A DNA stretch of 64,000 bases. Origin: Anaerolineaceae bacterium. Lineage in GTDB: Bacteria > Chloroflexota > Anaerolineae > Aggregatilineales > Phototrophicaceae. The stretch lies in assembly GCA_028818375.1 (NCBI GenBank), contig JAPPOB010000010.1, positions 1,054,001 through 1,118,000 of the forward strand. Direction: 5' to 3'. Made by a program: the position numbers and the translations under genes. Of the stretch, positions 29,008 through 37,384 are shown in pieces (positions within the stretch are counted from its first letter, which is position 1; every line of letters begins with the position of its first letter). The notes below the pieces were generated by a model that saw only the letters and a program-made list of their open reading frames with translations, made no database searches and was not told the origin of the DNA.

Positions 29008-30201
29008 TCAGGGAGCCTCTCCTGCTTCTTCATTCTGCGGCCCGTCACTGTCAGGACCAGGCTCCGGCGCGCTGTCGCCCTCTTCGCTTTCAAGGTCTGT
29101 GCCCCAACGCTGGGTGAAGCCGACGCGTCTCTTTTCCGGTTCCAGATGACTGATGCGCAGTCTGAGCCGATCGCCCTTCTTGACGTAGGAATGGGGCTCG
29201 GTCAGCGACCCGTCGCCCATCTCGCTCAGATGCAACAGGCCCTCCAGCCCGTCATCAAGCGCCACGAATGCGCCGAAGTCGACCACGTTGGTCACCATGC
29301 CATCCACCAGCTGGCCCTCGTGATAGCGTTCGGTGGCGTCATCCCAGGGGTCGCTGAGCAGTCGCTTGCGACTCAGCGCAATGCGGTTGCGTTCGTGGTC
29401 CAGATTGAGGACATAGACCTCAATCTGCTGGCCGATGCGCAGGACGTCGCGCGGGTGATCGACGCGATGCCAGGCCAGTTCGCTCACGTGGATCAGGCCG
29501 TCGGCGCCGCCCAGATTGACGAAGGCGCCGAAATCGCGCAGGCCTGTAACCTGGCCCTGAACGCGGTCGCCTTCCTTGAGTTCCTCCAGCAGTCGCGCCT
29601 TTTGTCGCGCGCGCCATTCGCGTTGCGCCTCACGTTCGCTGAAAATCAGCCGGCGCCTGTCCTGGTCCACTTCGATGACCTTGACGCCCAGTTGCTTGTC
29701 GCGCAGCCCTTCCCAGGCCTCGCGTCGGTCGCCCGAATAGCTGACCGAAACCAGATGTGAACTGGGGACAAATCCTTCAAGCCGGTTCCAGCGCACGAGA
29801 ATTCCGCCGCGGTTGTGGCCGATAACCGTGACGTCGACCGCTGTTTCCTCCTTCAACAGTTCCCGGGCGGTTTCCCAGTCGTATTGCTGCAGGCCCATGT
29901 TGATGGAAACGATCAGGTTTTCGTCCTGGTCGCGCGGGTTCATCACGTAGACCGGGACCTCCTGGCCGACCTCCAGGGTGGCGCGGAAATTCGGGTCCAG
30001 GCGTTCTATGTCCTGATACGGAACGATTCCATCCCGCTTGGTGCCCATGTCGACGATGATCTCGCGATCGTCGATTTCCAGTATGGTGGCGTTGCGTATC
30101 TCGCCACGGCGAGGAGGAGCGTAGGAAAGCGAGGCCTCCAGCAGTTCCTGAAATTCTGCGCCATAGTCCACGCCATCCGCTGGTGACTCAGTAGAGTTCA
30201 T
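29008..30201 (-). CDS. S1 domain protein B (ribosomal protein S1-like, four repeats)
   Basis: A 397-residue paralogue of S1 protein A with the same four-repeat plan, including [28 protein letters not shown] in repeat 3 and [25 protein letters not shown] in repeat 4. It ends in a short acidic tail. Repeat 3 is nearly identical between the two proteins, while repeats 1 and 2 differ more. A TATACT at 30276-30271 on the minus strand may be its -10 box. Having two such genes in tandem suggests duplication and division of labour, which is inference. Confidence 0.92.
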   Translation of the reverse strand: MNSTESPADGVDYGAEFQELLEASLSYAPPRRGEIRNATILEIDDREIIVDMGTKRDGIVPYQDIERLDPNFRATLEVGQEVPVYVMNPRDQDENLIVSINMGLQQYDWETARELLKEETAVDVTVIGHNRGGILVRWNRLEGFVPSSHLVSVSYSGDRREAWEGLRDKQLGVKVIEVDQDRRRLIFSEREAQREWRARQKARLLEELKEGDRVQGQVTGLRDFGAFVNLGGADGLIHVSELAWHRVDHPRDVLRIGQQIEVYVLNLDHERNRIALSRKRLLSDPWDDATERYHEGQLVDGMVTNVVDFGAFVALDDGLEGLLHLSEMGDGSLTEPHSYVKKGDRLRLRISHLEPEKRRVGFTQRWGTDLESEEGDSAPEPGPDSDGPQNEEAGEAP

Positions 30202-30332
30202 CGAGGTCCGCCATTCTGATCGTGATCCGAAAATGCGTTTTCAGCGAATTCTCCCTCCGCCACTGTTACCAGTATACACGACACGCCCCGTTTTGGCCGA
30301 ATATGGTCTTGCACCCGGGGCGCCGCAACGCG

Positions 30333-30845
30333 TCAAATCTCCGGTTCGGCCAGGCCGATTCCACGCAACCCCCGGTCCAGTTCCCAGGGGTAGACCACCC
30401 AGGCATCGGTGATGGCGCCGTAGAAATCCGGCTCCGAATGACTGAAGAGCGAGCGCTGCGGATTGTAATGCAATACACAAGTCCACGGCGTGGCGCCCGC
30501 GCTTTCTGCCCGGCCGCGCACGGTTGCGCTGGTGCGGCCACTGCCCCAGACGTCATCCACGATCAGCGTGCGGCGGCCGTTGAGCAGGTTGTTGCCGGGA
30601 AACTGCAGGAAGCGGGGCCAGGCCATCAGACCGGCGGTCTCTGTCGCCGGAAAGTCCACCGCCGCCGTCAAAACGTGTCGAATGTTCAGGCTTTCGGAGA
30701 GCAGCCCGCCAGGGATCAGGCCGCCACGCGTGACCATCAGCATCGCGTCAAAAGCGCCGACGGAGCGGATCTGCGGAATGAGCGTGTCGATCAGCCGGTC
30801 CACATCCTCCCAGCTGACCAGTTCCTTGCGCAGATCTCCGTTCAC
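30333..30845 (-). CDS. Phosphoribosyltransferase (type I PRTase)
   Basis: A 170-residue type I PRTase. The PRPP-binding loop is TLIVDDVWGSGRTS near residue 95, and MLMVTRGGLIPGGLL near 37 is the pyrophosphate loop. It probably acts on hypoxanthine, guanine or xanthine, but the C-terminal hood (FYGAITDAWVVYPWE) is not specific enough to choose. It begins at GTG 30845, 25 bp after the end of the dehydrogenase gene, and is likely in the same operon. Confidence 0.85.
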   Translation of the reverse strand: MNGDLRKELVSWEDVDRLIDTLIPQIRSVGAFDAMLMVTRGGLIPGGLLSESLNIRHVLTAAVDFPATETAGLMAWPRFLQFPGNNLLNGRRTLIVDDVWGSGRTSATVRGRAESAGATPWTCVLHYNPQRSLFSHSEPDFYGAITDAWVVYPWELDRGLRGIGLAEPEI

Positions 30846-30870
30846 GCCTTCGCTTGTCCCTGGCTTCCTG

Positions 30871-32430
30871 TCACAACTTCTGCGCGATGGTTTTCGCCTG
30901 GGTGAAAAGCGTCAAATAGTCCGGACCGCCAGCCTTGCTGTCGGTGCCGCTCATGTTGAAGCCGCCGAAGGGCTGCACCCCCACCATGGCGCCCGTACAC
31001 TTGCGGTTGATGTACAGGTTGCCCACGTGGAAATCATCGCGAACGCGCGAAAGGCGGCCGGGGTCCTCACTGTACACCGCGCCCGTCAGACCGTAATCCG
31101 TGCTGTTGACGATGCGCAGGGCGTCTTCAAAATCGCGCGCGCGCACCAGCGCCACGACAGGGCCGAAGATCTCCTCCTGCGCGATGCGCGCCGATTCGGG
31201 CACCTCGCCAAAAATGGTCGGCTGGATGAAATAGCCGCCCTCATCCGTTTCAATCGGGCTGCCGCCCAGCAGCACCTCGCCTTCGTCCGAACCTGCCTCC
31301 AGGTAGCTCTTGACCTTGTCGAACTGGTTCGGATCGATGACCGGGCCGACGGTCACGTCCGGCCCTTTGTCCGGGGCGCCGACCCGCAGGGATTTCGCGC
31401 GCTCCAGAATGCGGGGCACAAGCTCGTCGTAGACGTCATCCACAATGATGACTCGCGAGCCCGCCGAGCACTTCTGTCCCTGGTAGCCGAAGGCGCTGGT
31501 GACGATGCCTTCCGCCGCCTGGTCCAGCCTTGCGGTCTCGTCCACAAGGACGGCGTCCTTGCCCCCCATTTCCAGAATGGAACGCTTCAGCCAGGGCTGG
31601 CCCGGCAAGACGCGACCGGCCTTTTCGTAGATTTCGACGCCGACGTCGCGTGAGCCTGTGAAGCAAATGAAGCGCGTGCGCGGGTGCTCCACCATGCGCG
31701 CGCCGACCACTTCCCCCGGGCCGGTCACGAAATTCATGACGCCCGCCGGCAGGCCGCACTCCAGGAAATATTCGGCAACCTTCCAGCCAAGCAGGGGGCT
31801 CTGCTCCGCCGGCTTGTAGACGGCCGCGTTGCCCGCCACCAGTGTCGCGGAGAGCAGGCCTGTGCCGATCGCCAGCGGGAAATTCCAGGGCGGGATAACG
31901 GCCCCCACGCCCAACGGAATGTAATTCAGGGTCTGCTGTTCGCCCGGCCACTCCGTCAGCTCGTCGCTGCGGTCCGCCAGATCCAGCATCTGCCGGGCAT
32001 AGTATTCCAGGAAATCGATGGCCTCGGAGGTTTCACCATCGGCTTCAGCCCAGGCCTTGCCGATTTCCAGCGACATCAGCGCGTTCAGTTCGTGCCTGCG
32101 CACGCGCATCAGCGCTGCCACGCGCAGCAAGAGGCGCGCCCGTTCACCCACCGGCGTCAGGCGCCAGCTGGCAAAGGCCTCCTCGGCCGCGGCGACGGCC
32201 ATGTCCACGTGCTCCACACCGCCATCGGCGAAATGTGCCAGCACCTCGTCCGGTCGCGCCGGACAAACCGTGGCGAAGGTCTCGTCCAGGTAAATTTTCT
32301 CGCCGCCAATGACGAGCGGCAGGGTCTGGCCCGCCTCGGCGCGCAGTCTTTCCAGCGCAGCACGGAATTCCTTGATATCCTCCGGATTGCTGTAGTCCAG
32401 AACAGGTTCGTTACGAAACTCGGTCAGCAT
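30871..32430 (-). CDS. pruA: L-glutamate gamma-semialdehyde dehydrogenase
   Basis: The 519-residue aldehyde dehydrogenase oxidises glutamate semialdehyde (from proline via P5C) to glutamate with NAD+. Catalytic features are Glu in LEMGGKDAVLVDE (about residue 286) and Cys in GYQGQKCSAGSR (about 320). The Rossmann motif is in FTGSRDVGVEIY. Length and N-terminus match the stand-alone P5C dehydrogenase group rather than the fused PutA. No proline dehydrogenase gene is beside it. The ATG at 32430 has a GGGGAA site. Confidence 0.9.
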   Translation of the reverse strand: MLTEFRNEPVLDYSNPEDIKEFRAALERLRAEAGQTLPLVIGGEKIYLDETFATVCPARPDEVLAHFADGGVEHVDMAVAAAEEAFASWRLTPVGERARLLLRVAALMRVRRHELNALMSLEIGKAWAEADGETSEAIDFLEYYARQMLDLADRSDELTEWPGEQQTLNYIPLGVGAVIPPWNFPLAIGTGLLSATLVAGNAAVYKPAEQSPLLGWKVAEYFLECGLPAGVMNFVTGPGEVVGARMVEHPRTRFICFTGSRDVGVEIYEKAGRVLPGQPWLKRSILEMGGKDAVLVDETARLDQAAEGIVTSAFGYQGQKCSAGSRVIIVDDVYDELVPRILERAKSLRVGAPDKGPDVTVGPVIDPNQFDKVKSYLEAGSDEGEVLLGGSPIETDEGGYFIQPTIFGEVPESARIAQEEIFGPVVALVRARDFEDALRIVNSTDYGLTGAVYSEDPGRLSRVRDDFHVGNLYINRKCTGAMVGVQPFGGFNMSGTDSKAGGPDYLTLFTQAKTIAQKL

Positions 32431-32493
32431 GACTATTCCCCATCGTGCAACCAGAATGTGGTCATTTTACCATGCCCGCCAGCGTAGCGCCGC

Positions 32494-33381
32494 TCATTCT
32501 GGCAACTGGCGCAGGACGGCCAGCAGATGCGCCTCCAGCCTTGCGCGCAACAATTCGCTCGTGATGTTTCGCACGCCAAATGGCGCCCAGCCCGGATAGA
32601 CTTCGGGCGGCCCGGGCAAGCACTCCGCGAGGCACATCAGGTCCCACCAGGCCATGTCGCCATGGTCCGCGCCGCCCGCGCGTCGGTAGTGTTGCAGAAA
32701 GCGATCGGCGGCCTCGGGCCCGTACAGCGCGATCAGGTTGCCGCGACAGTGCGCCAGATCAACAGCCGCGACGCCACGGCAGGCATTGACCCAGTCCACC
32801 ACTGCGCTCAGGGTCTGCCCCCGCCACAAGAGATTGACCGGGTGGTAGTCGCGGTGGACCAGGCAGCGCGGCGCCGCTGGCGGCTCCCCGGCGATGAAGG
32901 CAATGGCCCGCTCCCAGGCCTGCGGCGCTTCACTCCAGGCGGGGACCTCGAGATCTGGTTGCGCCCAGGAGAACCAGTCCCAGGTCAGGTCATGGGCCGT
33001 CAGCCGGTGAATAGCGACCAGCGCCTGCGCCTGCTGCCGCAGCCAGTCGTCCATACTGGCAGGGCGCAGCAGGACCTTGCCGGGCAGCCAACTCATCAAG
33101 AGCAGGGGCAGACCGCAGCAGTCCCCTCCCGCGTCCCAGGCGACGGGTTCGGGCGCCGGCAGGCCCGCGTCGAAGGCGAGCTGCAGGGCGGCGACTTCGT
33201 GCAACACCAGATCAGGCTCCGCCCGCAACCAGTCGCAGTTGTCATGGACGCGCAACACCAGGCAGTCCCCGCCGACCTCCACCCGCCAGAGTGTCGTGGA
33301 GCTGCTGCCTGACATGCGTACATGTCCCCTTGCCTGGGCGCCGGTGACGGCGTTCAACCAGGCGCGCAGGCATTCATTCAT
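32494..33381 (-). CDS. Aminoglycoside phosphotransferase-family (APH/choline kinase-like) kinase
   Basis: A 295-residue protein-kinase-like small-molecule kinase. The catalytic loop HRDYHPVNLLW near residue 177 (HxDxxxxN) and the metal-binding DWVNACRG segment are present. WLPGKVLLRP near 105 fits the hinge region. Substrates in this family include choline, homoserine, sugars and antibiotics; this one is unknown. The ATG at 33381 overlaps the previous gene's stop by 8 nt, so the two are translationally coupled. No resistance function should be assumed from the family name. Confidence 0.83.
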   Translation of the reverse strand: MNECLRAWLNAVTGAQARGHVRMSGSSSTTLWRVEVGGDCLVLRVHDNCDWLRAEPDLVLHEVAALQLAFDAGLPAPEPVAWDAGGDCCGLPLLLMSWLPGKVLLRPASMDDWLRQQAQALVAIHRLTAHDLTWDWFSWAQPDLEVPAWSEAPQAWERAIAFIAGEPPAAPRCLVHRDYHPVNLLWRGQTLSAVVDWVNACRGVAAVDLAHCRGNLIALYGPEAADRFLQHYRRAGGADHGDMAWWDLMCLAECLPGPPEVYPGWAPFGVRNITSELLRARLEAHLLAVLRQLPE

Positions 33382-34162
33382 CCGGCAAGGCTGCGGCTGC
33401 GGGGTCCACGTCAACCAGTCCCGTGTCCGCCCGTTCCAGCACGTCGGGCGCGGGGTCCAGCAGAGGGGCGAAGGGCCAGTCGTTGACCGCCTCGCGGGGG
33501 AACTTGCCGACCTTGTTGACATCGCGCAGGCGGCCCTGCAGCACCGCCGGCTGCATGAAGGCGACCGCCTGCGGCAAATTGCTGAAGGCCAGCAGCCGCC
33601 GTTCTCCCGGTACGTCGAGCGTCAGGGCCTGCCAGCGCAATGCCTCGCCAGGCTCCGTGGCCCAGGGCGCCCGCTCCGGGGTCTGCCGCAGCAGCAGATG
33701 CACATAGCGCCCCGGCCGTAGCGCAGCCACGTGGCCGGCAGCCTCGACCGAAACACCCGGGTTGCGCTCTTGGCCTTCCTGTGCTTCAAGGGGTCTTTCG
33801 CCGCGTAGGAGCAGGGAGTCGCCCTGCGTTTCCAGCAGAATGCGCACAAACCCCGCCGCTTCCAGTTCGAGTTGCTGCCCGGCGTCAATCTCGCCGTGAC
33901 GCCAGCCGATGATCAGTCGGCCTCCCGGACGGAGCTTGCGCAGGGCAGCAGCCAGAAACCGGGGCGCCAAAGGCTGGTCCAGGGCCACAATCGCATCGTA
34001 GCGGGACTTACCTGCCGGCAGTTCCGCCAGCCGATGAATATTCAGGTCCTGGCGCTTCTCACGGAAAGGTCCAGCGCAGTGGCCGCCCAGGTCCAGCAAC
34101 TTCAGTGTGCTGCCAGAGGGCGGCAACTGTCGCAACATCCCGGCGATCAGGTCAGCGGGCAT
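33374..34162 (-). CDS. Uncharacterised protein with degenerate methyltransferase-like N-terminus
   Basis: A 262-residue protein of unknown function. The first 120 residues look like a Rossmann methyltransferase: LKLLDLGGHCAGPF stands where the SAM motif would be, followed by YDAIVALDQPL and LRKLRPGGRLIIGW. The Gly-rich SAM loop is poor, so catalytic activity is doubtful. The C-terminal 120 residues (RPGRYVHLLLRQTP, LAFSNLPQAVAFMQ) form a separate, unrecognised domain. It overlaps the 62-residue ORF upstream by 11 nt and the kinase downstream by 8 nt, so it belongs to the pnp operon. Confidence 0.6.
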   Translation of the reverse strand: MPADLIAGMLRQLPPSGSTLKLLDLGGHCAGPFREKRQDLNIHRLAELPAGKSRYDAIVALDQPLAPRFLAAALRKLRPGGRLIIGWRHGEIDAGQQLELEAAGFVRILLETQGDSLLLRGERPLEAQEGQERNPGVSVEAAGHVAALRPGRYVHLLLRQTPERAPWATEPGEALRWQALTLDVPGERRLLAFSNLPQAVAFMQPAVLQGRLRDVNKVGKFPREAVNDWPFAPLLDPAPDVLERADTGLVDVDPAAAALPDE

Positions 34163-34340
34163 GGCCCCGTGATGCCTGTTGCATCAGCCGCCGCAACTCC
34201 TCCCACTCCTCGCGGAAAAAGTGCAGGGTCACGCCGCCAAGTTCCAGGTGCCAGACCGTTTCGCCGTCGGGCTCTTCGGAGACCCAGACGGCGTACTTCC
34301 CGGTTTCAGCCAGCGTTTCGGCCGGCGCGTCGTCGGTCAC
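34152..34340 (-). CDS. Small uncharacterised protein (62 aa)
   Basis: A 62-residue acidic protein with a compact beta-beta-helix look: YAVWVSEEPDGETVWHLELGGVTLHFFREEWEELRRLM has alternating hydrophobic strands followed by a helix. No known domain is recognised. Its ATG overlaps the pnp stop as ATGA and its stop overlaps the next gene by 11 nt. Such tight coupling on both sides supports a real gene despite its size. Confidence 0.65.
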   Translation of the reverse strand: MTDDAPAETLAETGKYAVWVSEEPDGETVWHLELGGVTLHFFREEWEELRRLMQQASRGHAR

Positions 34341-36841
34341 GAACGCCCCCGGCTTCGGCGGCGCCCGCCCCGGTCGCGTTCGCGCGCCTCCTCGGCCGAC
34401 CAGCCTTCCAGCACCGCCTGGCGGCTCAGGCGCACCTTGCCCGTTGGGTCTATGTCGATGAGCATCACCATGATTTCGTCGCCCATATTGACCTCGTCCT
34501 CAACGGACTCCACGCGGTAGTCCGCCAGTTGCGAGATGTGCACCAGGCCGTTCCTGCCGGGCAGGTACTCTACGAAAACACCGTAAGGCTCGATACGGTT
34601 GACCGCGCCGGTGAAAATGCGACCCAGTTGCAGCTCCGCATCGTTGTTCTGGCCGCCTCGGCCTCCTCGACGATCGCCGCCGCGCCCGCCGCGCCCGCCA
34701 CGGTCGCGTTCGCGCGCTTCCTCGGCCGTCCAGCCTTCCAGCACGGCCTGACGGCTCAGGCGCACCTTGCCCATCGGGTCGACATCAACCACCATCACGT
34801 CAATGTTGTCGCCAATGCTGACCTCGTCCTCCACGGACGCGACCCGATGGCTGGCCAGCTGGGAGATATGTACCATGCCGTCCTTGCCGGGCAGGAACTC
34901 CACAAAGGCGCCAAAGGGCTCGATGCGGGAAACGCGACCCGTGTATACGCTGCCGATCTCCGGGTCTTCAGTCAGCGCCCTGATACGTTCAATGGCCTGT
35001 TTGCTGGCCTTGCCCTCAACGGCCGAGACGTGCACCAGGCCATCCTCCATCACGTCAATTTTGGCGCCGGTCTCATCCTGCATGCCGCGGATGGTCTTGC
35101 CACCGGGCCCGATGATGACGCCGATTTTCTCCGGATCGATGCGAATGCTGGTGATGCGCGGCGCATATTCGCTCATTTCGGCGCGCGGTGCGGCAATGGC
35201 CTCCTGCATGACCTCGAGGATCTGCAGGCGCGCATCCCGCGCCTGCTCCAGCGCGCGTTCCATCACCTCGCGGGAAACGCCACTGATCTTGATGTCCATC
35301 TGCAGCGCCGTGATGCCCTGCCCGGTGCCGGCCACCTTGAAGTCCATGTCGCCGAGGTGATCTTCCATGCCCTGAATGTCGGTCAGCACCGCGACCTGGT
35401 CGCCTTCCTTGATAAGACCCATGGCGATACCCGCCACCGGCCGCAGGATGGGAACGCCGGCATCCATCAGCGCCAGGGTGCTGCCACAGACGCTCCCCAT
35501 GGAGGTGCTGCCGTTCGAACTCAGCACCTCGCTGACCAGACGCACGGTATAGGGGAACTCGTCCTCCGGCGGCAGCATGTTGCGCAGGGCAACTTCTGCC
35601 AGCGAGCCATGTCCGACCTCACGACGGCTGGTGCCGCGCAACATGCGCGTCTCCCCTGTGCTGTAGGGCGGGAAATTGTAGTGATGCAAATAGCGCCGCG
35701 AATCCATGGCGCCCAGGTCATCCAGCAACTGCGCATCGCGCGGCGTGCCCAGCGTGGCTATCGTCAACACCTGCGTCTCGCCGCGCTGGAACAAACCCGA
35801 ACCGTGCACGCGCGGGATTAGTCCGACTTCAGCCGCGAGCGGACGAATCGTCACGCCGTCGCGCCCGTCCGGACGCACGCCATCCTCGACAATGCGATGC
35901 CGCACGGCGTTCTTCAGGGCCTTGTCAATGCCGCCGGAGATGTCTTTGGTGTCGACCTCTCCGGCTTCAATGCGGTCAGCGTATTCCGCCATGACGCGCT
36001 CGTCGAGGGCCTTCATGGCTGCGCCGCGCGCATCGCGTTCCGCATGTTGCTGCACAATCTCCCGCACTTCGTCGTAAACGGCATCGTAAACGGCGTCGCC
36101 GAGCGCGGCGTCGCCCGCCTTCACGTCGTAGGGCGATTTCTCCTTGCCGACTTCGGCGCGCATTTCGTTTTGCAGCGCGATCACCGGTTGGATGGCCGTG
36201 TGGGCCATGTCCAGCGCCTCCAGCATGACGGCTTCGGACACTTCATGTGCGCTGCATTCGACCATGTTGATGGCGTCCATCGTTCCACTGACGCGCAAGT
36301 CGAGACGGCTGTTTTCCATCTCCGGGATGGTCGGATTCACCACCAGCTCATCGTCGATCAGGCCGATGCGCACACCGGCCACCGGCCCGTCCCAGGGGAC
36401 GTTGGAAATGGTCAGGGCGCAACTGGCCGCCACGTTGGCCAGCATGTCGAGGAAGATCTCCTGGTCGTGACTGAAGGTCGTCAGGATGACCTGCACGTCA
36501 TTGCGCATGCCGGCCGGAAACAGCGGCCGCAGCGTACGGTCTGTGACACGCGCCACCAGAATGGCGCTCTCCGCCGGGCGCCCTTCGCGCCGAAAGAAAC
36601 TTCCCGGAATGCGCCCTGCCGCGTAAAGCTTTTCTTCAAAGTCCACCTTCAGCGGGAAGAAATTGAGGCCCTGTGGCGGTTTTCCCATGGTGGCCGTGCC
36701 GAGCACGATGGTGTCGCCCATGCGCACGGTGACGGCGCCGCCCGCCTGTTGGGCAAAGCGACCCGTCTCGATGGTTAGCGTCCTGCCTCCGACTTCGGTT
36801 GACCATGAGCGGATACCGGTCCCGTTGTCTGCTGTATTCAT
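34337..36841 (-). CDS. pnp: Polyribonucleotide nucleotidyltransferase (PNPase) with two S1 domains
   Basis: The 834-residue 3'-5' phosphorolytic exoribonuclease has two RNase PH cores (for example FFRREGRPAESAILVAR in the first and GSGLFQRGETQVLTIATLG in the second). A KH domain follows at about 560-622 (IGVIIGPGGKTIRGMQ). Two S1 domains rather than the usual one lie at about 630-705 and 738-812, separated by an RGG-rich linker. The S1 copies are nearly the same in sequence, including the trailing EGW(T/S)AEEARERDRGG. I chose the ATG at 36841 with AGGAGG upstream; an upstream open extension crosses the leader hairpin. It follows rpsO, as in many bacteria. Confidence 0.96.
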   Translation of the reverse strand: MNTADNGTGIRSWSTEVGGRTLTIETGRFAQQAGGAVTVRMGDTIVLGTATMGKPPQGLNFFPLKVDFEEKLYAAGRIPGSFFRREGRPAESAILVARVTDRTLRPLFPAGMRNDVQVILTTFSHDQEIFLDMLANVAASCALTISNVPWDGPVAGVRIGLIDDELVVNPTIPEMENSRLDLRVSGTMDAINMVECSAHEVSEAVMLEALDMAHTAIQPVIALQNEMRAEVGKEKSPYDVKAGDAALGDAVYDAVYDEVREIVQQHAERDARGAAMKALDERVMAEYADRIEAGEVDTKDISGGIDKALKNAVRHRIVEDGVRPDGRDGVTIRPLAAEVGLIPRVHGSGLFQRGETQVLTIATLGTPRDAQLLDDLGAMDSRRYLHHYNFPPYSTGETRMLRGTSRREVGHGSLAEVALRNMLPPEDEFPYTVRLVSEVLSSNGSTSMGSVCGSTLALMDAGVPILRPVAGIAMGLIKEGDQVAVLTDIQGMEDHLGDMDFKVAGTGQGITALQMDIKISGVSREVMERALEQARDARLQILEVMQEAIAAPRAEMSEYAPRITSIRIDPEKIGVIIGPGGKTIRGMQDETGAKIDVMEDGLVHVSAVEGKASKQAIERIRALTEDPEIGSVYTGRVSRIEPFGAFVEFLPGKDGMVHISQLASHRVASVEDEVSIGDNIDVMVVDVDPMGKVRLSRQAVLEGWTAEEARERDRGGRGGRGGDRRGGRGGQNNDAELQLGRIFTGAVNRIEPYGVFVEYLPGRNGLVHISQLADYRVESVEDEVNMGDEIMVMLIDIDPTGKVRLSRQAVLEGWSAEEARERDRGGRRRSRGRS
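34365..34955 (-). repeat. Intragenic direct repeat duplicating the S1 domain of pnp
   Basis: Two direct copies of roughly 255 bp lie at about 34365-34620 and 34700-34955. They encode the two S1 domains of PNPase plus the Arg/Gly-rich tail, and nucleotide identity remains high near the junctions (for example TCCAGC and CGGCTCAGGCGCACCTTGCC blocks in both). Boundaries are approximate. Confidence 0.75.
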
Positions 36842-36865
36842 ATTGCCTCCTGCGGAATTCAAGGG

Positions 36866-36940
36866 GCCCGGAAGACAGGGACTGGAGTGTGACGCCGGCC
36901 TGTACTGTCGGCGGCATACTCCAGGTCCTGTGCCCCGGGC
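36866..36940 (-). promoter_or_regulatory. Long imperfect hairpin in the rpsO-pnp spacer (pnp leader)
   Basis: Arms 36866-36897 and 36909-36940 are complementary over most of their length. Paired blocks are GCCCGG/CCGGGC at the base, ACAGG/CCTGT, then TGGAGT/ACTCCA, giving a stem of about 30 bp with small bulges. It lies 25 nt upstream of the pnp start. A double-stranded pnp leader cleaved by RNase III and then used for PNPase autocontrol is known in enterobacteria; the same role here is inference. Confidence 0.7.
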
Positions 36941-37009
36941 AAGAACGAATGAAGGATGGCCCGGCCGGACCATCCCGGATACACAGATTCTGACATCCCT
37001 GTCCTGTCG

Positions 37010-37273
37010 CTAGCGTCGCAGGCCAAGCCGCTGCAGCATCTCGCGATAGGCATCGGGGTTCTTGCGGTTCAGATAATTCAAATGCCGCCGGCGTTTGCCA
37101 ACCAGCTTCAGCAGGCCCCGACGTGAAGATTCGTCATGGTTGTTCGCGCGCAAGTGGTCCGTCAACTGGTTGATGCGCGTCGTCAGGATCGCGATTTGTA
37201 CCTCCGGCGATCCCGTATCGTTTTCGTGGCGGGCGTAGTCGTTGATCAGTGCCTGTTTGGTTTCCCTGTCCAT
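37010..37273 (-). CDS. rpsO: 30S ribosomal protein S15
   Basis: An 87-residue primary 16S-rRNA-binding protein. The family pattern is [44 protein letters not shown] and a final LGLRR. The ATG at 37273 (MDRETKQAL) is chosen; 20 upstream codons are open but lack homology. It is the gene immediately before pnp, with a 168-bp spacer that carries a long hairpin. Confidence 0.96.
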   Translation of the reverse strand: MDRETKQALINDYARHENDTGSPEVQIAILTTRINQLTDHLRANNHDESSRRGLLKLVGKRRRHLNYLNRKNPDAYREMLQRLGLRR

Positions 37274-37384
37274 ACCCGTTTCCTGTTTCCAGTCACCGGA
37301 CACGCCGGGCAGTGGCATGTCGGTCCGTATCAATGATCCAGTGTAGCGGATGCACCTGCCCTGAACAAGGTCGGTTCTGCCGCC

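Noticed and set aside
32494..33381. Antibiotic-resistance kinase
   Set aside because: The fold is APH-like, but the family includes many housekeeping kinases, and the gene lies within a housekeeping operon; no evidence for resistance.
34365..34955. CRISPR-like or mobile repeat
   Set aside because: The two direct repeats stay in frame inside pnp and encode S1 domains; there are no spacers, terminal inverted repeats or transposase.
33872..35821. Long plus-strand frame opposite pnp, including a repeat in its product
   Set aside because: The apparent protein repeat only reflects the S1 duplication of pnp on the other strand.
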